From an uncultured Myxococcales bacterium (lineage in GTDB: Bacteria; Myxococcota_A; UBA9042): a DNA stretch of 8,699 nucleotides. The DNA is taken from the NCBI GenBank assembly GCA_903917305.1, contig CAIXAA010000434.1, positions 1-8,699 on the forward strand, read 5' to 3'. Under the pieces are notes generated by a model that made no database searches, was not told the DNA's origin, and saw only the letters and a list, made by a program, of their open reading frames with translations. Positions 1 through 5,723 of the stretch are shown here, in pieces (the first letter of the stretch is position 1; each line of letters starts with the position of its first letter). Both the position numbers and the translations under genes were made by a program.

Positions 1-1805
1 AAAGCCTGTTCTTTCTTCGGCACCTGCATCGACTTGATCTGCTCTTCGGTCAGCTCTTCCTTGTGCTTGGCGCCCTTGACCACCTGGGTCTTGCCCTCGT
101 CGTTGACCTGCAGCAGCGCCGGCGCGGTCGGATCGTCGACCCACTTGCCGTCCTTGTAGGCGACATGCGCTTTGCGCATCAGCTCTTCCACGGAGTAGAT
201 GACGCCCAAAGCTGCGTCCTCCACGTACTCGCCGCCCGGATCCTTGGCGATGACCTGCTTGTAGCCATTGAGGGCGCCAGCGTAGTCATGCAGCTGATCG
301 AACAGGATTTCCGCGTAGTAGAAGTTGACGATGTACGCCTTCTTCGAGTTCGGATAGCGCCGCACGAACTCCTTGTAGTCGCCCGCGGCCTTCTCGTAGT
401 ACGGCTTGGCGGCGTCCAAGGACTTGTTCTCTTCCTCGGTCTTCTGCGCCAACTGATGGTAATGGTTGGCGATATACAGCAGGAAGCCCTCGCCCATGCG
501 CGCCTGCTTGTCCATGTACTCGCCGTTCTGCTTGTTCGCGCTCACCCACGGGCTCGTGCGCTCATCCGTGAAGGCGAGGAACTTGCGCATCGCGGCTTCG
601 ATGTCGGGGAAGTTGCCGATCTTCTTGCGCACGTCGATGATCTGCTCGTGCCAGTCGACGCAGCGCGGGTCGGTCTGCTTGTTCTCGATGAAGTGCGTGT
701 ACAGCTCGATGGCGTTGTCGTCCTTGTCGGTCGACACATAGATCTCCGCCAGTTTCTCCAGGCGGCCCCACATCGCCTTCTCGCCTTCGACCGACGTGAA
801 GTAGTCCTTCGCCTCCGGCCAACCGCGGTCCAGCTCGGCAAACGCCTGGACGAGGTCCTTGAGCGCCTGGTCGCGGAACTCGATCTTGCCGCCGACCTTG
901 TCGTTGCCGATCTCCTTGACCACGGCCTGGAACGTCTCGATCGTACGGCGGAATTCGCGCAAGTTGTAGTACACCCAGCCGAGCTTGTAGAGCGCGTAGT
1001 TGTACATCGACGCGGTCTTGAAGTTCTGCGTGATGCGCTCGTAGTTCATCTTGGCGAGCGTGAGGTTGTTCGCCTCGAAGAAGTGCTCGGCCAGCGCGAG
1101 GTGCGTCTGCGGGATGTACTTGGACGACTGGTGCTTCTGCACGAGCTGGTTCAGGTACTGCACGCCCTTGTTCGACAGGACCTTGTCGCCCAGCGCCTTG
1201 CCCTGCTGCAGCGCGGCCTTGCCGAGGCGGTAGAGGACTTCGTCGACGCGCGTGTAGTTCGGGAACTGCTGCAGCACCTTCTCGTAGTACTCGATCGAGC
1301 GCTGGTAGTTCTCCACCGGCTGCGCGGGCTTGACCTTGGTCAGCCCCTTCTCAAAGGAATCATTGACCTTGTCGTACTCGGCGCGCTCGATCAGGTACTG
1401 GTAGTGCGTCTCGTCCCACCAGGTCTCCGCGAGGCGGAAGTAGATGTCGGCGGCGTTGTCCATGCGGCCGCCGGAGCGCTCGATGAGCCCCTCCATCGTC
1501 TTGATCATGTCGCGGCGCGCCTGCGACTTCTTCATCTGGAGCTCTTGCTCCTTCTTCGAGAAGCCAAGCTGCTCCAAGCGCTCGTAGTTGAACTCGCCCT
1601 TCTTCAAGGCGTCGTCCGACGACTTCTTGCGCTCGACCGCGGCCTTCTTCTCTTCCTCGAAGAGCGAGGACTTCTTCTCGACCTTCTTGGTCGCGGCACC
1701 CGCCTCGATGTCGTCGATCTCCTGCGCGTGCGCCAGCGTCGGCGCGAGCGCGCCCGCGGTCATCGCGGCCAGAAGAGCGGTCCTCCAGGAAAGCAACTTC
1801 AACAT
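1..1805 (-). CDS. gltE: Secreted TPR-repeat protein, GltE/AglT-like (3' end outside window)
   Basis: The visible 601 residues are the N-terminal part of a periplasmic helical-repeat protein; the reading frame is open through the left edge. Residues 1-27 form a Sec signal peptide (basic start, hydrophobic core, AHA before Q28) with no lipobox Cys. Residues 35-105 are a Lys/Glu-rich helical stretch. TPR-like helix pairs follow at about 118-135, 168-200, 212-245, 248-282 and 465-520, rich in the Y/A/L spacing of TPRs (for example RSIEYYEKVLQQFPNY and YYEKAAGDYKEFVRRYPNS). The only Cys is C382. The ATG at 1805 is chosen because AAGAGG lies 7 bases upstream and the signal peptide starts there. It lies 162 bases downstream of the GltC-like gene, on the same strand. 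In M. xanthus a TPR protein, AglT (GltE), is encoded beside gltABC and is needed for gliding; identity here is inferred from order and architecture. It could otherwise be a generic TPR scaffold. The symbol is tentative. Confidence 0.85.
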   Translation of the reverse strand, partial: MLKLLSWRTALLAAMTAGALAPTLAHAQEIDDIEAGAATKKVEKKSSLFEEEKKAAVERKKSSDDALKKGEFNYERLEQLGFSKKEQELQMKKSQARRDMIKTMEGLIERSGGRMDNAADIYFRLAETWWDETHYQYLIERAEYDKVNDSFEKGLTKVKPAQPVENYQRSIEYYEKVLQQFPNYTRVDEVLYRLGKAALQQGKALGDKVLSNKGVQYLNQLVQKHQSSKYIPQTHLALAEHFFEANNLTLAKMNYERITQNFKTASMYNYALYKLGWVYYNLREFRRTIETFQAVVKEIGNDKVGGKIEFRDQALKDLVQAFAELDRGWPEAKDYFTSVEGEKAMWGRLEKLAEIYVSTDKDDNAIELYTHFIENKQTDPRCVDWHEQIIDVRKKIGNFPDIEAAMRKFLAFTDERTSPWVSANKQNGEYMDKQARMGEGFLLYIANHYHQLAQKTEEENKSLDAAKPYYEKAAGDYKEFVRRYPNSKKAYIVNFYYAEILFDQLHDYAGALNGYKQVIAKDPGGEYVEDAALGVIYSVEELMRKAHVAYKDGKWVDDPTAPALLQVNDEGKTQVVKGAKHKEELTEEQIKSMQVPKKEQA

Positions 1806-1812
1806 CGCGGAA

Positions 1813-1818
1813 CCTCTT
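1813..1818 (-). promoter_or_regulatory. Ribosome binding site of the GltE-like gene
   Basis: The minus strand reads AAGAGG, 7 bases before the ATG at 1805. It is the best Shine-Dalgarno match in the preceding gap. It fixes the start just before a clean signal peptide, so no upstream extension is needed. Confidence 0.6.
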
Positions 1819-1938
1819 GGCTATCCCGACGGACCCTTGCTTGGTCCAATCGGCGTGGGCAGGCCTGCTAGGTGCGCCTGCCGCGTCTGTTGCTGTCGCC
1901 GCGTGGCCTCGTGGGCCTTGAGCGGCGTCTTCGGCACT

Positions 1939-1952
1939 GGCCGGGACCGGCC
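1939..1952 (-). repeat. GC-only inverted repeat just past the gltC-like stop
   Basis: GGCCGG, GA, CCGGCC is a perfect 6+6 inverted repeat starting 15 bases after the TAA at 1968-1970 in the direction of transcription. The following minus-strand bases are AGTGCCG, with no U-tract. If it forms in RNA it could stabilise the 3' end of the upstream message or attenuate read-through into the GltE-like gene. This is an inference from sequence symmetry only. Confidence 0.4.
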
Positions 1953-1967
1953 TGGCGGCGCAGCGTG

Positions 1968-3905
1968 TTACCGACCCATTTCCGTGCACTTCTCGCGCAA
2001 GAAGGAACGGTAGCCGCCGATCTCATCCTTCCAGAACTCGCCCTCGAAGGGCCACACCATCGAGTCCGAACCCGCAATGGCGATCTTCGATTCCGTCGCC
2101 ACCGGCTTGCCGCCCGTGTCCTCGGGCTTCTCCTGCTCCTGCATCTTGCGATCCAGGTCGGCCAGCTCGAGTTCGTTCAGGTCGATGCGCAGTTCCGCCA
2201 GCTTGTCCTGGTACGTCTCCAGTTCCTTCTGCGTCTGGCGCAGCGTCTTCTGGATGACCACGCCCGCCTCGGAGATGCGCTCGGTGCGCAGCTGGCCCAG
2301 GCGCGCCAGCAGGTCCTGGCCGAACGGCCCGAGCTGCTGCAGGTTCTGCTTGACGATCTTCTCTTCCTTCTCGATCTGCTTGATCGTCTGGTAGAGATTG
2401 TAGAATTCGACGTTGTCGAACACCGGCGACTGCAGCACGCGCGGCAGGCTCGTCGCGCTCTTCTGGTTCGCGGACTCCAGCAGGCCGTTGTAGAAATCCT
2501 CCGGCCGGCGGTTGCGCTTCAAGAAGTCGCGCAGCGGCGGCCCGAGGACCAGCACGGTCTCCTCGAACATCTTGATGGCGTCCTCGGCGTAGTTGCGGCG
2601 GCACATGTTCACGTACATCGTCGCTTCGAGAATCCACAGTTCCGGGTAGAAGTGGTGCGCGAAGTACGGGCTGTGCAGCGCCTGGAACGTGCCCAGGGCG
2701 CGCGACGTGTCGTTCTTCAAGAAGTACGTCCAGCCGCTCTCGTAGAACGCCGTCGCGAGCTTGGGCGAGTTCTTCGAGATCTTCTTGTAGTAGTAGATCG
2801 CCGCATCGAACTGCTCGTATTCATACGCAAGCCGCGCCAGCGACAGGTAGGCGAGGTCGACGATCGGCTGGCCATCGACCTGCTTCTCGCCGGCCATGAC
2901 CGCGCGCTGGAACGCCTGCGAGGCGTCCGTGACCTTCTGCTGCGTCGACAGCGACTCGTCCTGGAAGGCAATCAAGCCCAGCAGGTACTGCGCGCGGCCG
3001 TAGTCCTCGGAATCCTTGGCGACCTTCTCCAGGTAGGGCTTGGCGTCCGCCGACAGACCGAAGTCGTGGAGGAACTCGCCGACGAAGTAGTGGAAGCCAT
3101 CCTGGAACTTGGCGTCCGCGCCGGTGACGGCGAAGCGCGTGAGGTCTTCCAACTCCGGCGGACGGTAGTTGATCTTGCGGCGCAGGGAGCGCAGCTGATC
3201 GAACGCCGTGGTGAAGAACATCTTGTCCGGCCCTGCGCGCACGACCTCGAGCAGCGAGCTGGCGGCGCTCTGCATCAAGCCGGCGCGGGAGAGCGCGTTG
3301 GCGATGCCGTACTTGCAGACGTACGCCTCTTGCGAGTCGGGCGCGAACGGAATGCCGCCGACGCCTTCGTTGACGAACTGGTTGAACACGCGAATCGCCT
3401 TGACGAATTCGCCTGCATCCGCGTACGCCTGACCCTGCGCGAGCACCTTGCCGGCAAACGCCTTGCGCTGGCCTTCCTCGCGCTTGCGCTGATCTTCGGC
3501 CAGGCGGATCGACTCTTCCTTGAGGCGCGCTTCCTCGGCCGCCTGCTCCGCCGCGGTCAGCTCGCGCTTCTTGTCGCCGCCGGCGTTCTGGATCTTGGCC
3601 GGACCGCTCACGCCGCCATCCTTGCTCTGCCCGGTCTGGAGCATGAAGCGGATGACCTTGTCGGACACGCCCTTCTTCTTGAGCTCCAGGATCTCCGAAG
3701 GCGCCAGCTTGAAGACCGAGCCGTCCTTCTGGATCTTCTTGATGATCTGATCTTCCGGGATCTCCAGGCCAGTCAGCGTGATGATGTCCTGGACGCTGAC
3801 CGCGTACGCCTGGGCCGCCGCGCCGAAGCACAAGGCCGCCGCGCCGATGGCCAAGGCCAGCCGGGCGAAACGGTTTGCGCGCGAGGTAGAGGAGAGTTGC
3901 AACAC
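1968..3905 (-). CDS. gltC: Secreted TPR/coiled-coil protein, GltC-like
   Basis: The product is 645 residues and is predicted to be soluble in the periplasm. Residues 1-35 form a signal peptide with an Arg-rich start, an LALAIGAAALCF core and AYA before V36; C26 is inside the core and is not a convincing lipobox. Residues 36-92 form a compact helical module built on two similar motifs, an 'IPEDQIIKKI' type and a 'GVSDKVIRFML' type, separated by a FKLAPSEILELKKK helix. A Glu/Arg/Lys-rich helix (112-150) follows, then TPR-like repeats (about 155-180, 264-310, 345-400, 405-450). A coiled coil (about 503-590) leads to a charged linker and a C-terminal segment with WPFEGEFWKDEIGGY. Start: GTG at 3905, with GGAGG 7 bases upstream; the open frame continues further upstream but lacks a signal peptide there. 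In M. xanthus GltC is a soluble periplasmic protein encoded beside gltA and gltB that works with those barrels. This assignment rests on position and architecture, so the symbol is tentative. Confidence 0.88.
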   Translation of the reverse strand: MLQLSSTSRANRFARLALAIGAAALCFGAAAQAYAVSVQDIITLTGLEIPEDQIIKKIQKDGSVFKLAPSEILELKKKGVSDKVIRFMLQTGQSKDGGVSGPAKIQNAGGDKKRELTAAEQAAEEARLKEESIRLAEDQRKREEGQRKAFAGKVLAQGQAYADAGEFVKAIRVFNQFVNEGVGGIPFAPDSQEAYVCKYGIANALSRAGLMQSAASSLLEVVRAGPDKMFFTTAFDQLRSLRRKINYRPPELEDLTRFAVTGADAKFQDGFHYFVGEFLHDFGLSADAKPYLEKVAKDSEDYGRAQYLLGLIAFQDESLSTQQKVTDASQAFQRAVMAGEKQVDGQPIVDLAYLSLARLAYEYEQFDAAIYYYKKISKNSPKLATAFYESGWTYFLKNDTSRALGTFQALHSPYFAHHFYPELWILEATMYVNMCRRNYAEDAIKMFEETVLVLGPPLRDFLKRNRRPEDFYNGLLESANQKSATSLPRVLQSPVFDNVEFYNLYQTIKQIEKEEKIVKQNLQQLGPFGQDLLARLGQLRTERISEAGVVIQKTLRQTQKELETYQDKLAELRIDLNELELADLDRKMQEQEKPEDTGGKPVATESKIAIAGSDSMVWPFEGEFWKDEIGGYRSFLREKCTEMGR

Positions 3906-4003
3906 GGTTAGGCCTCCGAGAGGGTGCGGCACAAGGCGCTGGGACGACACACACTTCTGCGAACGGACTTCACGGCGTGGACGAGCCGCGGCGTCTGCGA
4001 AAC
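3906..4003 (-). other. 98-base intergenic gap between the GltB- and GltC-like genes
   Basis: The gap holds the GGAGG ribosome binding site of the downstream gene. It also has two copies of an 8-base direct repeat, TCTGCGAA on the plus strand, at about 3954 and 3993. I see no terminator-like hairpin with a T-run and no credible -35/-10 pair, so co-transcription across the gap is plausible but not shown. Confidence 0.3.
3913..3917 (-). promoter_or_regulatory. Ribosome binding site selecting a GTG start
   Basis: The minus strand reads GGAGG, 7 bases before the GTG at 3905-3903. No ATG near this point gives an intact signal peptide, so this site decides the rare-type start of the GltC-like gene. 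A TTG directly follows the GTG as the second codon. Confidence 0.65.
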
Positions 4004-4921
4004 TCACTGCGGCGCGTCGGTGAAATAGGTCACGGCGATGGTACCGGCGATCGGGTAGGACACGCCACCGCCGCCCGGTGCGCCGCGCAAGGCCGGGTAG
4101 AAGTACTGGTGGTAGTCCAGACGAAGCGCCCAGGAATTCGACAGGTAGAACAGCACGCCCGCGCCGAGCGCGCCGGCCGGGTCGAACTGGTAGTGGTAGA
4201 TCTGCGCCAGCGTCTTGGGGTCGATGTCGCCCTGGTTGGTGATGCCGGTGCGCACCGCACCGACGCCGAAGCTGAGCGCGATGTCGAACTCGGTCAGGCG
4301 CGTCGAGAAGTAGCCGATCTTGCCGTGCATCAGGTTCCAGTCGATGCCCGCGACCGCCAGACCCTGCAGCTTCTGCGGCAAGCGCACTTCCAGGCCGGGG
4401 CCTTCCGGGCGCGGCGCCGTCAGGCTGGACTGCAGCGAGGTCTGCTGGTCGAAGGTGTAGGCACCGTGCAACGTGATCGCAAGGTCCTCCGAGAGGTAGT
4501 ACGCGTAGCCTAGTCCACCGACGACGTAGGTGTAGAAGTCGTCGTTGGGAACCACGCCCGCGAGCAGCGAAAAGCTGTGCCGCGCTTCCTTGAGCATGCT
4601 GCGCTTCTGCACGACGCGGATGTCGCGGCGACGCGCCCACTCGATGCGGCCACCGGGCGGCACGTCGTCGTTGGTCAGGCCGTACAGATCGCCACCCGAC
4701 GTAGGATTCGAGACATCCGGGGCCTTCTCGGGCTCGGGCTTGGTCTCGGGCGCCTTGGCGGGCTCGGCGGCCGGCGCGGCAACGTCGGGCGGCGCCGGCT
4801 CGGTCGTCTGGCTCCACGCCGGAACGGCCAGGCATAGACCGGTTGAGGTCGCCAGCAACGCGGCGATTGCACTGCGCAGGGAAGGAGATAGCGTGCGCAG
4901 GCTCACGGGAAGGGCTCGCAT
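4004..4921 (-). CDS. gltB: Outer-membrane beta-barrel protein with Pro/Ala-rich N-terminal linker, GltB-like
   Basis: The product is 305 residues. Residues 1-37 form a signal peptide ending near AWS/Q38. Residues 39-75 are a low-complexity Pro/Ala/Glu/Lys linker (TEPAPP, APETKPEPEKAP). From about residue 115 the sequence alternates polar and hydrophobic residues as in barrel strands and ends in an aromatic-rich strand (AGTIAVTYF). It shares four motifs with the adjacent barrel: AGVVPNDDFY (121-130), HGKIGYFS (199-206), EFDIALSFGVG (211-221) and ALRLDYHQYFY (265-275). The pair therefore arose by duplication. Start: the ATG at 4921 has GAGG 6 bases upstream. An in-frame ATG at 4933 overlaps the previous stop as ATGA and would add four residues. 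In M. xanthus GltB is an integral outer-membrane barrel of the gliding complex; the symbol is assigned by order and is unrelated to glutamate synthase gltB. Barrel type is fairly sure; gliding role is inferred. Confidence 0.87.
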   Translation of the reverse strand: MRALPVSLRTLSPSLRSAIAALLATSTGLCLAVPAWSQTTEPAPPDVAAPAAEPAKAPETKPEPEKAPDVSNPTSGGDLYGLTNDDVPPGGRIEWARRRDIRVVQKRSMLKEARHSFSLLAGVVPNDDFYTYVVGGLGYAYYLSEDLAITLHGAYTFDQQTSLQSSLTAPRPEGPGLEVRLPQKLQGLAVAGIDWNLMHGKIGYFSTRLTEFDIALSFGVGAVRTGITNQGDIDPKTLAQIYHYQFDPAGALGAGVLFYLSNSWALRLDYHQYFYPALRGAPGGGGVSYPIAGTIAVTYFTDAPQ

Positions 4922-4927
4922 CCAGAA

Positions 4928-4931
4928 CCTC
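4928..4931 (-). promoter_or_regulatory. Shine-Dalgarno embedded in the stop/start junction
   Basis: On the minus strand the junction reads ATGAGG. ATG is a possible start (4933-4931), TGA is the stop of the GltA-like gene (4932-4930), and GAGG is a ribosome binding site 6 bases before the second ATG at 4921. Either start couples translation of the second barrel to termination of the first. No good Shine-Dalgarno precedes the 4933 ATG, which favours 4921. Confidence 0.55.
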
Positions 4932-5658
4932 ATTTCGTCAGGAAGGCCACGCCGAGGGTGAATTCGATGGGCGACAGGAAAGTCTTGCCCGACTCCGGCC
5001 AGTACACGAATTGCTTGTAATCCGTGCGGATATTCAGCCAGCGCGTGATGTAGAAGCGGAAGTTGGCGCCCCAGTGGCCCGCCGCCTTGTAGTGCTGCTC
5101 GGGCGTGCCCGTGCCGTCGACGGACGCGTCGGTCTTCACGCCGATCATGCCGACGCCGGCGGAGATGCCGAGGTCGAAGCTGCTGATCTTGCTCGTGAAG
5201 ATTCCGAACTTGCCGTGCACCGGCGCGAACGCGATGTCCAGCGAGGACAGCATCGTCAGCTGCGGCGACTTCTTGACGCCGTCGGTCAGGTTGACGCAGC
5301 CCTTGGACGTGTGCGCCGCGCAAATCAGGAAGTTCTGCAGATCGCTGTTCGAGCTCATCAGGTAGGAGTAGCCCGCCTCGAGCGCCAAGGAATCCGTGAG
5401 GAAGTACGCCAGGCGCCCGCCGATCGGCTTGGGCACGTAGAACGAATCGTTCGGCACAATGCCCGCATGGATCGAGGCCTCGAAGCCACCCTTGCGTTCA
5501 TACAGCGGATTTTCGAGCGTCGGCACGGCTTGCTCGACGTTCCAGTACTTGTCGAGCTCGCGGTCGATCGGCAGGGTCTCGTCGGCATAGGCACTCGCCG
5601 AAGCGAGCAGCCCAACCGCCAGGAGCACCGCGGCGCTGCGCTTGAACATCCTTTCCAT
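4930..5658 (-). CDS. gltA: Outer-membrane beta-barrel protein, GltA-like
   Basis: The product is 242 residues. Residues 1-25 form a signal peptide (MERMFKRS, then a VLLAVGLLASAS core, AYA before D26). After a short charged segment (26-55), the rest shows amphipathic strand alternation with Gly/Tyr/Phe enrichment and ends in a hydrophobic strand (IEFTLGVAFLTK), as expected for a small 8-stranded-type barrel. Motifs shared with the next gene are AGIVPNDSFY (65-74), HGKFGIFTS (148-156), FDLGISAGVG (161-170) and LNIRTDYKQFVY (208-219). Two Cys (C113, C121) sit in a probable surface loop and may form a disulphide; the paralogue lacks them. Start: the ATG at 5658 has GGAGG 7 bases upstream, while the ATG at 5649 is served by a second GGAGG at 9 bases and would remove three residues. 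The gene lies 65 bases after the VWA lipoprotein gene. In M. xanthus GltA is an outer-membrane barrel of the gliding motor's envelope platform; identity here comes from gene order and family. Confidence 0.87.
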   Translation of the reverse strand: MERMFKRSAAVLLAVGLLASASAYADETLPIDRELDKYWNVEQAVPTLENPLYERKGGFEASIHAGIVPNDSFYVPKPIGGRLAYFLTDSLALEAGYSYLMSSNSDLQNFLICAAHTSKGCVNLTDGVKKSPQLTMLSSLDIAFAPVHGKFGIFTSKISSFDLGISAGVGMIGVKTDASVDGTGTPEQHYKAAGHWGANFRFYITRWLNIRTDYKQFVYWPESGKTFLSPIEFTLGVAFLTK

Positions 5659-5670
5659 CCTCCGCCCTCC
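5659..5670 (-). promoter_or_regulatory. Tandem Shine-Dalgarno with two candidate starts
   Basis: Two GGAGG pentamers lie 2 bases apart on the minus strand (5670-5666 and 5663-5659). The first is 7 bases from the ATG at 5658; the second is 9 bases from the in-frame ATG at 5649. Both starts give a functional-looking signal peptide, so the true N-terminus is ambiguous by three residues. Confidence 0.6.
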
Positions 5671-5723
5671 GCGATGCGCGAGCGCGTCACGTGTTCGCCC
5701 CGCAAGGGAGCTGCATCCCAGTA

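Larger units (their letters stand above)
1806..1967 (-). other. 162-base intergenic gap with inverted repeats
   Basis: This is the longest gap inside the minus-strand cluster. It contains three inverted repeats. GGCCGG/CCGGCC with a 2-base loop (1939-1952) begins 15 bases after the upstream stop codon. GGCAGGC/GCCTGCC with an 11-base loop spans 1858-1882. GGACC/GGTCC with a 7-base loop spans 1831-1847. None is followed by a T-run on the minus strand, so a classical intrinsic terminator is not supported. A -35/-10-like pair (TTGGAC, then GATAGC) is too weak to call. The gap may be a leader, an mRNA-processing site or a partial attenuator. Confidence 0.4.

Noticed and set aside
1820..1850. Promoter for the GltE-like gene (TTGGAC and GATAGC on the minus strand).
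   Set aside because: Only about half the positions match in each box, which is expected by chance.
1939..1952. Intrinsic terminator after the GltC-like gene.
   Set aside because: The GC hairpin has only a 2-base loop and no T-run follows it on the minus strand.
63..3911. Very long plus-strand open frames (about 600 and 680 codons) opposite the two TPR genes.
   Set aside because: They lie exactly antisense to genes with signal peptides and TPRs. Their translations are Leu/Val/Arg-rich low-complexity text typical of reversed GC-rich codons, and no ribosome binding site or recognisable domain is seen.
3954..4001. Direct repeat TCTGCGAA in the gap before the GltC-like gene as an operator.
   Set aside because: Two 8-base copies with no symmetry and no promoter nearby are too little to claim a binding site.
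3906..4835. Upstream extension of the GltC-like frame to 4835.
   Set aside because: The extension overlaps the whole second barrel gene and its translation is Arg/Ala-rich shadow sequence; the GTG at 3905 has a strong ribosome binding site and a signal peptide.
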